Source: UBA965 sp040396955 (GTDB lineage Bacteria; Chloroflexota; Chloroflexia; Chloroflexales; Roseiflexaceae). From it: a stretch of 64,000 bases of DNA. Below the pieces are notes generated by a model that made no database searches, was not told where the DNA came from, and saw only the letters and a list, made by a program, of their open reading frames with translations. A program made the translations under genes and the position numbers. The stretch covers positions 62,001 through 126,000 of the forward strand of contig JBBAWX010000005.1 of assembly GCA_040396955.1 (NCBI GenBank). Reading direction: 5' to 3'. How positions within the stretch are numbered: position 1 is the stretch's first letter; the number at the start of each line of letters is the position of its first letter. Positions 8,085 to 15,914 of the stretch are shown here, in pieces.

Positions 8085-9799
8085 CAAAGACGCTCACTTA
8101 CTGAATCATGGACACGGCGAAAGAGCCAGTAGCCAACTGCAAAAACGACCAAACCGGTGAGTAGTGTGCGCAAAATCGACTCCGCAGCCGGGATACCCGG
8201 TGTTGGTAGCACTCCAATTTGCGGGATCCCGTAGACAATTTCGCGGTAGTATTCGATAATCGACGCCAACGGGTTCACCCAGCGCATAAGCCGTGCAAAG
8301 CTCGGGTTGACACTGACCAACGAATACACGATGGGATTCAAAAAAAACCAAATTTGCAGGAAAATTCCCACAAAATGGATGGTGTCGATTGTATAAATGG
8401 CCAATGCGGTCAACAACAATGCAAGACCAATCAGGAAGATTAGATGCACCAATAACACGACAGGTAAGTAAATCACCGTCCACGGCATACTCAACGTGCC
8501 ATAGGTGACCCAGCGAATGCCCAACATAAAGACGAAGAGCACCGGCAACGACAGCAAAAAATTCACCATACTCGTGAGGACACTTGAGACGGGGAGCACT
8601 TCACGCGGGAAATACGCTTGACGCACCAAGTTCGCATTGTCGTGCACACTGCGTACGGCCATTGCAATTGCTTCTGACGTAAAAATCCACGGCAATAGCC
8701 CACATACCACAAAGAGTGGGTACAAGGGGAGCGCATTCCCTTGGAGGAAATATCCAAATACCACCCAATACACGAGCAACTGGGCCATGGGGACAATTTG
8801 CGTCCACGCAAACCCGAGAAAGCTTCCTTTATACCGAATCAGCAAATTCCGTTGCACCAAATACCCCAGCAACACGCGAAATCGCCATATCTCGCGCACA
8901 CGGTCAACAACCCCCACGCTGCGATCAAAGAGGAACAAGAAGGCTGTCGCCAACAAACCAAAGAGCACCGAAAAACCAACCGCCCAATCGATGTAGCGTG
9001 GCAGTGGTGTTGACGCAACCACAACCGTGCTCCGCCACACCACAACAGTCTGCGTGGCATCAAACGAAAGCGCCGGATTGGTGGTGGTGACCGTGGCAAT
9101 GAACGCCCGCAGCGTGTCACGCATCAATGCCAACCGTTGTTGTTTGTCGGCATCAGGAGTTTGCGGGATCTCAATGGCAATCAATTCGTGGAGGCGGTAT
9201 TCGACAGCACGCACCAAATCGTACTGATCTGCCGAAGGCAGAGCCGAGAATTGCACATACTCAGCCACCGGCTCAATGGGGCGATTAAACGCGAAAATGG
9301 CCTGACGCAAGAACTCGCGCAACATGACCGTTGCCGGGTCAACGGCCGATTGACCGCGCACCGCCAACGTGATTTCCCACCCCAATAAATTGCGCAAAAT
9401 TTCGCGCCCACCAGCGGCACGCACGGTAAGCACCAACATATCCGCAAATTCGCTGGCCACACGCCGGGCCACCTGCGGATCGGTGGCGTCGACATATACG
9501 TCGAGGCCCGTGCTCTGCTGTGTAATCGTATATGCGAGTTCTGCTTCACCAAAGCCCGGGTATCGTGCTGCCATGATTCGTTGCGCTTGAAAGACCACCG
9601 CATCGAAATCGGCATCGAGCCTACCGTCCGCATCGTAGAGCTCACGGTAGCGCTGAGGGTCAATGGTTACCGTGGTTTGGGCACGATACAAGATTGGCAA
9701 GGCAAGCTGGCGTGGCACAAACATGGCCAAGAGCATGAGTATTGCAGCCCCAGAAAACATGAGGAAAAAATTGCGTTTGTGGTTCAAAGGATTACTCAT
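8084..9799 (-). CDS. ABC-2 polysaccharide export permease (Wzm-like) with fused N-terminal Wzz-like domain
   Basis: A 571-residue membrane protein about twice the length of ordinary Wzm/TagG permeases. Residues about 305-571 are the ABC-2 permease (LVQRNLLIRYKGSFLGF, then six hydrophobic helices). Residues 10-28 form a first membrane helix, 36-265 a soluble extracytoplasmic domain starting with YRAQTTVTIDP, and 272-291 a second helix followed by a basic stretch. That helix-periplasmic domain-helix arrangement resembles the Wzz/polysaccharide co-polymerase chain-length regulators. The fusion would place length control and transport in one chain (inference). The ATG at 9799 overlaps the deacetylase TAA by eight bases (ATGAGTAA); an upstream in-frame TTG is less likely. 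Confidence 0.85.
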   Translation of the reverse strand: MSNPLNHKRNFFLMFSGAAILMLLAMFVPRQLALPILYRAQTTVTIDPQRYRELYDADGRLDADFDAVVFQAQRIMAARYPGFGEAELAYTITQQSTGLDVYVDATDPQVARRVASEFADMLVLTVRAAGGREILRNLLGWEITLAVRGQSAVDPATVMLREFLRQAIFAFNRPIEPVAEYVQFSALPSADQYDLVRAVEYRLHELIAIEIPQTPDADKQQRLALMRDTLRAFIATVTTTNPALSFDATQTVVVWRSTVVVASTPLPRYIDWAVGFSVLFGLLATAFLFLFDRSVGVVDRVREIWRFRVLLGYLVQRNLLIRYKGSFLGFAWTQIVPMAQLLVYWVVFGYFLQGNALPLYPLFVVCGLLPWIFTSEAIAMAVRSVHDNANLVRQAYFPREVLPVSSVLTSMVNFLLSLPVLFVFMLGIRWVTYGTLSMPWTVIYLPVVLLVHLIFLIGLALLLTALAIYTIDTIHFVGIFLQIWFFLNPIVYSLVSVNPSFARLMRWVNPLASIIEYYREIVYGIPQIGVLPTPGIPAAESILRTLLTGLVVFAVGYWLFRRVHDSVSERL

Positions 9800-11534
9800 C
9801 TCTCTGCACTGCAATCTTCAGCGTATTCATCGGGGGTAGGGTCATGACAACCGTCCGAGTGCCATCAAAGGCCACCAATGGCGCCGGCAACTCGATGACG
9901 ACGTCTGGAATTGTGAATCGACTCGGATTCACCACGACGACCTGTCCGCTCGACAACTCAACGCGCACTACGAGTTGATCAATGAGCTGTTGCCGCTTGG
10001 CGATCGTACGCAGTGGTGCAACCCATACATCACCGCTGGCGGCAACCGCATCAACAACGGACTGCCATGCGGTAATTTGCTCGGGCGAAATCACCTCTTC
10101 GGTGTGCGCCCAAAAGTCAATCATACCATCTTTCGTACGGATATCGGCGAGCAACGCCAACGCCCCTGGTGTACGTTCCACCGTCAAGTAATAGTCGGGG
10201 CAAACCATAATGGATTCATGGCCGGGCAATGGCCGACAACGTGCCTCTGAAGCGGTAACAATGTGGTATTGGGGCAACTTCGGGTTCCAGCTTGTACGCG
10301 TCACCGAGGTAATCCCAGCATCTGCCAACGCCTGCCACGCCGCATAACTCATCCCAGCACTACTACTCCACGGAAAGGCCAGTGATCGGGCCGCAGGCAC
10401 CTGTTGCTCGGCGGCAATGTCATTCCACGTCTGCAAATCTGCCTGCCATTCGGGGAGCGTCGCATAGCCACCATAAAAATGGCTGAAGGTATGACTTTGG
10501 ATGTCGTGCCCAGCACGGCGCACGACGGGGATGAGATCCCCAAAATACCACGCCGGATCCTGCGCCGCATCGGTATATGGATCTCGGGCAAACCACGGTT
10601 GCGCTTGCCACACCGACGTTTGCCAGCCATTCGCACGCGTGGCCCAACGAAAGGTGGGATCCCCCATGAACCGTCGCTGTTCACGATTACCATCCAAAAA
10701 GTTGTAGCCGTTCACGTAGTAGGTTGCAGGATAGGTGTAGGGGGCAAAGACGGCCATGGTGGTAGTGATTCCCTCACGCATGCGCATGCCCCGCAACAAC
10801 GGATCGACTTCGGCATTGGGGTCGTCGACAGAGCGTGAATGGATGAGGCCGCCCATGGCGGTCTCCCAATCAAACGAAAACGACACCGCAGCCGCGTACC
10901 CGGCCGGCCACGGGCGAATACGCACCCCCATACGATCCGGAGTTGCTACGGGCATGGTGGCCAATGCGTGGCTTTCACGGACCCGCACATAATCGAGATA
11001 GATGCGATCATCGGAAGCTGGCTCGAGGCGGATGCGCAACGTGGTGGCCCCTGCCGGAGCTTGATCTGTCGCCACGACACGACTCCATGCCTGCTGATCC
11101 GATGCGCCCTGCCATTTGCGGACACCTTGCCACGGGCTGATTTTTTCGGCAATGATGGCATCGTCGCGCATCCAGTACCAGCGCATCCGCACTGCTGTTG
11201 CCGATGTACCATCAGAAATCGCAAGTACCGACGCACACATGCGTTGCGCAGGTTGAACAGCAAGATCGGGGAGTTGTAGCCAGCTCCCAATCCCGAGCAT
11301 GTGCACCGAATGTTGATCGGCATCAACGCTAAATGCGCCCATACGCACACCCGGAGCACCAGCGACCCACCCATCCGGAAGGCGATCACTGACGCTCGTA
11401 CTAAGCGCCGCATCATCAAGCACGACTGCTTGCCACGGCGCATCACACCGAAGTTCACGCGTCACAGACCACCAGCTTGCACTGGTCAGCACAATGACAC
11501 AAAAAACGACAATCCCAACTTTATATCGTTGCAT
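9792..11534 (-). CDS. Membrane-anchored polysaccharide deacetylase (NodB/CE4-like)
   Basis: A 580-residue protein with an N-terminal signal anchor (about residues 5-22). A beta-rich domain (about 30-215) with carbohydrate-binding character follows, then a CE4-type deacetylase barrel, then a small beta domain at the C-terminus. The deacetylase part shows FDWE (catalytic Asp region, replacing the more usual FDD) and SHTFSH (metal-binding HxxxH). It would remove N- or O-acetyl groups from an exported glycan outside the cell. The ATG at 11534 (MQRYKVGIVV) is chosen because it follows the upstream stop by 8 bp; the longer frame overlaps that gene. It is co-transcribed with the exporter. Confidence 0.85.
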   Translation of the reverse strand: MQRYKVGIVVFCVIVLTSASWWSVTRELRCDAPWQAVVLDDAALSTSVSDRLPDGWVAGAPGVRMGAFSVDADQHSVHMLGIGSWLQLPDLAVQPAQRMCASVLAISDGTSATAVRMRWYWMRDDAIIAEKISPWQGVRKWQGASDQQAWSRVVATDQAPAGATTLRIRLEPASDDRIYLDYVRVRESHALATMPVATPDRMGVRIRPWPAGYAAAVSFSFDWETAMGGLIHSRSVDDPNAEVDPLLRGMRMREGITTTMAVFAPYTYPATYYVNGYNFLDGNREQRRFMGDPTFRWATRANGWQTSVWQAQPWFARDPYTDAAQDPAWYFGDLIPVVRRAGHDIQSHTFSHFYGGYATLPEWQADLQTWNDIAAEQQVPAARSLAFPWSSSAGMSYAAWQALADAGITSVTRTSWNPKLPQYHIVTASEARCRPLPGHESIMVCPDYYLTVERTPGALALLADIRTKDGMIDFWAHTEEVISPEQITAWQSVVDAVAASGDVWVAPLRTIAKRQQLIDQLVVRVELSSGQVVVVNPSRFTIPDVVIELPAPLVAFDGTRTVVMTLPPMNTLKIAVQRDE

Positions 11535-11542
11535 GCTACTCA

Positions 11543-12862
11543 CTACCGTATCTGAAAGGGTTGTGTGGGTGCGACCATATTGGCAACCACTTCTTGTTGC
11601 CACACCACGGGAGCCCGCACAATACGATTGATAGATTCATCGTAGCGTACCACACCGAAACGAAACTGTTGCGTAGCCACTCCCCCCGCAGTCGTCATCA
11701 CAATGGTCTCGTTGGAGACTGGTATGCCGAGCAGTGCATCTCCGTCAGTGCGCTGGTAATAGCGTGCGATAGCGTCATGGGCTACATAGGTGGTATCAGC
11801 GAATGTCATCGTTGATGTCTCATCGATGGTCTCGGCCGGCTCTCCGCGTAAAACGGGCAATTCGAGCGGCAGTGCCTGTACTGGGCGTACCATGGCGTAC
11901 GGTTGATAACTGACCCGGATCGTGGTGAATGACTGTACGAAAGTGCCATCTGCCTGCTGACGCGTTGGTCCAACCGGATCCCCTAGTGTGTCGGTTCCGC
12001 CGTGAGCAACCCAGAAGCGCCATATCGGCAACGGCATCGTCACCGAGTCAGACACTTCTTTGAGCTCGACCAAAGGAATGAGTGTAGTGGCATCGGCCAT
12101 GACCGCTTTGACACCCGCCAGATTCCGCTCAAATTCGGGTTCATCGCCACTTTCAAGCTCCGGGATAATCGCGGGTAATTCGATGCCACGCGCCCAATCG
12201 TGCATGCCACCAGTGATATCGTAGGCCTCCCAGTAGCGCGCGTACGCGTACTCGGCGGCACGTGCGTAGGTCTCAGCCATGGAGATAGCAACGGGATCTT
12301 CGCAGAAGGGCGGAAAGACGAGACCTGCCGCTGAGTGCAAAAAAATGACAGCCGATTTATCTAGCAAAAATGAGCGAATCACGCGGCTTTCGACTTCGGA
12401 ATCGGCATATTCACCGCCCGTAAACGAAATGGTGCCGTATGCGCCAAACACTTGCTGCGACCAGTCATTTTCACGGCAGGCATCAAGGTTCGTGTTCATG
12501 TTGCGGTTCAAATCAACGCCACGCGCATTTTGACGGACCTCAAGGACATCGCCGTCGGGATTCAGCAACGGCACAATGTAGAGGGTCACATCTGCGGGCA
12601 CATCTTCGGGGTGATTCCGAAACCAGTCGATGAGTTGGCGACTCAACACCGCCGTGTTGCGCTCGGGGGCGCCATGCGTAGCACCCACCACAACCAGCGT
12701 ACGCGGGCCACCGCCAAATCGAAACGCTTCTATTTCACGCCCTTGCTCGCTATACCCGATGACCTCTCTGGTCACTTGCTGCGCAATTGCACGCGGCGAC
12801 TGCCATGCCAATAGCATAGCGAGCACCAACGCCCCTAGTAGTGTGTACGGTCGTAGATACAC
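11543..12862 (-). CDS. Secreted M14-family zinc carboxypeptidase with C-terminal LGFP-like repeats
   Basis: A 439-residue exported peptidase. It starts with a signal peptide (about residues 1-27, cleavage near AIA-QQ). Zinc ligands HGAPE (His63, Glu67) and FLHSA, the substrate-binding DLNRNMN, and PELES (catalytic Glu) are in the M14 order, close to the peptidoglycan-peptide/MpaA subgroup. Residues about 275-435 contain two repeats resembling LGFP wall-binding repeats (GGTDTLGDPVG and DGDALLGIPVS, each followed by a QxF motif). GTG at 12862 is preferred because AAGGAG lies six bases upstream; an ATG at 12880 is possible. It is the first gene of the 12862-5605 operon. Confidence 0.85.
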   Translation of the reverse strand: MYLRPYTLLGALVLAMLLAWQSPRAIAQQVTREVIGYSEQGREIEAFRFGGGPRTLVVVGATHGAPERNTAVLSRQLIDWFRNHPEDVPADVTLYIVPLLNPDGDVLEVRQNARGVDLNRNMNTNLDACRENDWSQQVFGAYGTISFTGGEYADSEVESRVIRSFLLDKSAVIFLHSAAGLVFPPFCEDPVAISMAETYARAAEYAYARYWEAYDITGGMHDWARGIELPAIIPELESGDEPEFERNLAGVKAVMADATTLIPLVELKEVSDSVTMPLPIWRFWVAHGGTDTLGDPVGPTRQQADGTFVQSFTTIRVSYQPYAMVRPVQALPLELPVLRGEPAETIDETSTMTFADTTYVAHDAIARYYQRTDGDALLGIPVSNETIVMTTAGGVATQQFRFGVVRYDESINRIVRAPVVWQQEVVANMVAPTQPFQIR

Positions 12863-12910
12863 CGCAGGCTCCTTGCCCATACCGCAGACACGCCATCACT
12901 CATGACGACG

Positions 12911-12929
12911 CTTGCATCTATTATACCAA
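12911..12929 (-). promoter_or_regulatory. Extended -10 promoter of the polysaccharide export operon
   Basis: On the minus strand the sequence TTGGTATAAT (12929 to 12920) is an extended -10 element. It is followed by AGATGCAAG, giving a leader of about 50 nt before the GTG at 12862. No -35 box is clear. The element and its downstream GCAAG match the promoter pair at 62551-62622 at 15 of 17 positions. Confidence 0.65.
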
Positions 12930-13032
12930 CAAGCACTTTCAGCGTTCTGACATCTTGTTGACAAAGTGCTGGTACGGGCGATAATCGCCAGCAACGTCCA
13001 TCCCCCCAACTCAAAGTAGTGGCAAATTCCAT

Positions 13033-13062
13033 TTGACAAGGTGCTTTTGTACATGCTATAAT
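13033..13062 (+). promoter_or_regulatory. tRNA operon promoter
   Basis: TTGACA (13033-13038), an 18-bp spacer and TATAAT (13057-13062), preceded by TGC, form a near-consensus promoter 22 bp before the tRNA-Ile gene. Confidence 0.85.
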
Positions 13063-13083
13063 CCCACACGTTGTCAGTGAGAC

Positions 13084-13160
<77 letters not shown>

Positions 13161-13173
13161 CACAACGCATTTT

Positions 13174-13249
13174 GGGGCAATAGCTCAGTTGGGAGAGCGA
13201 CTGCTTTGCACGCAGTAGGTCCGGGGTTCGAATCCCCGTTGCTCCACCA
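13174..13249 (+). tRNA. tRNA-Ala (TGC)
   Basis: A 76-nt cloverleaf with encoded CCA, 13 bp after tRNA-Ile. The acceptor arm GGGGCAA pairs with TTGCTCC, including the G3-U70 wobble pair that identifies alanine tRNA. The anticodon TGC is at 13207-13209 within the loop TTTGCAC. Confidence 0.97.
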
Positions 13250-13259
13250 CTTACAGGTC

Positions 13260-13291
13260 ACACACACCAGTTCGGTGTGTGTATTTGTTTC
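13260..13291 (+). terminator. Terminator after the tRNA-Ile/tRNA-Ala pair
   Basis: A 9-bp perfect stem ACACACACC (13260-13268) with GGTGTGTGT (13274-13282), loop AGTTC, is followed by a T-rich stretch ATTTGTTTCT. Confidence 0.75.
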
Positions 13292-13327
13292 TACAGACTG
13301 ATTTCCTATCACAGCAGGGTATTCCAT

Positions 13328-15580
13328 ATGTGGCCGATTCGCACCATGCAGCCCATGACACTCATCCTCTGCAGTGTGCTCATTGCACTCAGCATCGGTG
13401 TCCAGGGGTATATCACCCGTGCCGGTGATGCATCGGCGTTTCTCCGCTTGGCTCCAAACGACGTCCGTGGCTGGTACGGTGTAGAACGCTCAGATACCAT
13501 CCCGACTGCACAGGGAGTTTCCTCGGCGCGGTACCGTTGGAGCTACGACCAAGCACAGCTCAACATCTGGCCCGTACCAGCGGGCATGCGGATTTTTTCG
13601 CTGACGTATCTGAATACATTCGGCAACGTTGATTTTTGGCACAACCAACAGCGCATGGCGCAGCTAACGCCCGATGCCCATCTGCGCACCAGTCACCTAC
13701 TCCTGCCGAGTGAGCCCGCGTTCCAAATCACATTCGTACAAACACTCCCACAGCGCATCGATCAGCGTATTCTCGGTTTTTTGGTAGTCAGTATGGAGTG
13801 GCGCGCCTGGAACGAAGTCGACATGGTGGCGACACCCGAGCAATGGCTCTTTGTGTGGGGCGGACTCCCACTTACGACCCTGCTGTTCATTGCCTTCGGC
13901 TGGTTCTTTACCACCAACACACGATATCGCACATTCCTTGCCTGCATACCATTGTGTGGCACGCTTGTGGTCGGCTTCTGGTCTCCGTGGCACAGTAGTG
14001 CCATGCAACCACTGTGGCAGTTTGTTGCCCTCGCAGGTCTCAGCGGACTTGCCGTTCAATCTGTCATTCAACGCATCCAACGCGTCGGAGATCACGGCTG
14101 GTTGGTCATCATATGGGTGCTCTCCACGGTGCTCCTTTTTACTGCGGATGCCCAAGGTGATGGTGTGGGCTACTACGCCTACATCCGCTCATTGTTCATC
14201 GATGGCGACCTACAGTTTGCCAACGAATTCAACGAAACCCTCTCGCCATTTGCATTCGTCCCCAGTTACCCGGTATACGCCCCGACGGGGTATACGGTCA
14301 ATCCGTGGAGTATCGGCCCGGCACTGTTGCAAGTGCCGTTTTGGCTGATTGCTCAGAGTAGCACGTGGTTGACTAATACAGTGGGACTCACCAACTGGAA
14401 CATCGACGGGTACAGTGCGCCGTTTGTCAATATGGTGAGTCTGAGTAGTGCCGTAGCAGGGCTGGTTACGCTGTTTGGGATGTATCATTTGTTATGTCGA
14501 CAATACACACCACGTGTGGCCGTATTTAGCACAGCCTTCATGTATATGGCCAGTAATTTGCTCTATTATGCCCAAATCAACAATAATAATGTTCATAGCA
14601 TCTCTACCGCTACCGTTACCATCATGCTGGTTGCATGTATGGCAACACTCGACCAACCATCACGATTACGGTGGGCAGTTTTTGGTGCCAGCGTTGGTCT
14701 GATTGGGATTGTCTACTGGGTGACTCTCATCCTCTGCATCTTCCCCGCAGGGGTGATTCTCAGTCAGACATGGTCGCTGTGGCAAAAAAAGGACTACTCG
14801 GTGCTCTACCGGTTGTGGTGGGGGGTTGGGATCGCCGCCACCACTGCCATACTCGTACTCGCCCTACAAAGCGGCGTATGGTACATCATGTACGACTCGT
14901 TGTTCACTGTGCCACAGGGGAATGCATTCGCTCTGCCACAATATCCACGCCTCTGGCAGGTGTTTTTCGGTGAATGGTACGGGTTATTGTGGTGGACACC
15001 GGCGTTGTTCATTGGCATTTTCGGATTGTTTGCCCACGCACGATCGCACCCCCAGTACGGCTGGTGGATGGTACTTGCCGTTTGGGGCTATATTCTTTAC
15101 AATGCAAGCATCCCCAACTGGGATGGGAGTAGCGGTTTTGGATTTCGGCGGCTGGCAAGCGTTGCACCATTCGTTGCCTTCGGAGTCGCCTATGTCGTGA
15201 CGCACACCGCAACGGCCCGACAACTCCATGTGGTCATCTTTGCCATTCTCAGCGCATGGACCACACGATTTTTATTGCGTTATGTCGAATTTCGTATTTC
15301 GCGGCTATCACGTACATTCTTAGATGATCTTGTGGTTGCCACATTTGACCATGCAATCATCAATACAAAGACACTTACCACCGTCTGGCGCCCGACTTGG
15401 CTGGGTATTCTCTGGCGCACCGGTATCAGCGAGCAGCTGATTGTATCACTGCTAGTGATGCTCCTCATCGGTCTTTTCTGTTTCCTCTGGTATCACCCCA
15501 TTGCCCCACAGTGGTGGGGGATTGCCGGTCAGTCACGCCAAACACTGGGAGATTCACATGATTCACACCACACTACGTGA
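13328..15580 (+). CDS. GT-C-like multi-pass membrane protein (predicted lipid-linked-sugar glycosyltransferase), paralogue 1
   Basis: A 750-residue membrane protein. It has one N-terminal helix (about 10-27), a beta-rich extracytoplasmic stretch (30-155), then a hydrophobic core of ten or more helices. The first loop of the core, QGDGVGYYAYIRSLFIDGD, has the acidic pattern usual in GT-C enzymes that use polyprenyl-phosphate sugars. Near residue 600 is WDGSSGFGFRRL, shared with the proteins at 15915 and, in part, 39075. Function is inferred from fold type and locus. The ATG at 13328 is chosen because the longer frame starts with GTG inside the tRNA terminator. The end overlaps the cupin gene by 23 bp. 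Confidence 0.75.
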   Translation: MWPIRTMQPMTLILCSVLIALSIGVQGYITRAGDASAFLRLAPNDVRGWYGVERSDTIPTAQGVSSARYRWSYDQAQLNIWPVPAGMRIFSLTYLNTFGNVDFWHNQQRMAQLTPDAHLRTSHLLLPSEPAFQITFVQTLPQRIDQRILGFLVVSMEWRAWNEVDMVATPEQWLFVWGGLPLTTLLFIAFGWFFTTNTRYRTFLACIPLCGTLVVGFWSPWHSSAMQPLWQFVALAGLSGLAVQSVIQRIQRVGDHGWLVIIWVLSTVLLFTADAQGDGVGYYAYIRSLFIDGDLQFANEFNETLSPFAFVPSYPVYAPTGYTVNPWSIGPALLQVPFWLIAQSSTWLTNTVGLTNWNIDGYSAPFVNMVSLSSAVAGLVTLFGMYHLLCRQYTPRVAVFSTAFMYMASNLLYYAQINNNNVHSISTATVTIMLVACMATLDQPSRLRWAVFGASVGLIGIVYWVTLILCIFPAGVILSQTWSLWQKKDYSVLYRLWWGVGIAATTAILVLALQSGVWYIMYDSLFTVPQGNAFALPQYPRLWQVFFGEWYGLLWWTPALFIGIFGLFAHARSHPQYGWWMVLAVWGYILYNASIPNWDGSSGFGFRRLASVAPFVAFGVAYVVTHTATARQLHVVIFAILSAWTTRFLLRYVEFRISRLSRTFLDDLVVATFDHAIINTKTLTTVWRPTWLGILWRTGISEQLIVSLLVMLLIGLFCFLWYHPIAPQWWGIAGQSRQTLGDSHDSHHTT

Positions 15581-15878
15581 GCATATCGCATTTCGTACTG
15601 ACCGTTTCTACAAAGGTACGCTCTTTGCGAGCGAGCACATGCTCGTCGGCATTGATTGCCTTGTACCGCAACAAGAGCAGGCGCCACACCTCCACCGCGG
15701 TCACGACAAAATGTACTTCGTCCATGCCGGCACAGCCTTTTTCACTATCGGCGATGAGTCGGTGACTGCACGCGCGGGAGACGTGATATTGGCCCCGGCA
15801 GACACGATGCACGCTGTCAAAAATATTGGTGATGACGCACTCATCATGTTGATTGCCATGGCACCGTTCCCTGTATAA
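15558..15878 (+). CDS. Small cupin-domain protein
   Basis: A 106-residue single cupin barrel. The first motif is seen as HLHRGHDKMYFVHAG (His, His and a Glu-replacing Lys/Met region) and the second as GDVILAPADTMHAVKN, giving a potential metal site. Such stand-alone cupins serve as sugar isomerases/epimerases, dioxygenases or sensors; no assignment is possible. GGAG stands seven bases before the ATG at 15558, and the gene begins inside the end of the upstream GT-C-like gene, so the two are coupled. Placed between two GT-C paralogues, it may act on a sugar nucleotide (weak inference). Confidence 0.85.
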   Translation: MIHTTLREHIAFRTDRFYKGTLFASEHMLVGIDCLVPQQEQAPHLHRGHDKMYFVHAGTAFFTIGDESVTARAGDVILAPADTMHAVKNIGDDALIMLIAMAPFPV

Positions 15879-15914
15879 AGATAATCTGGCCGCATACATA
15901 TCTGAAGGCCCCCC

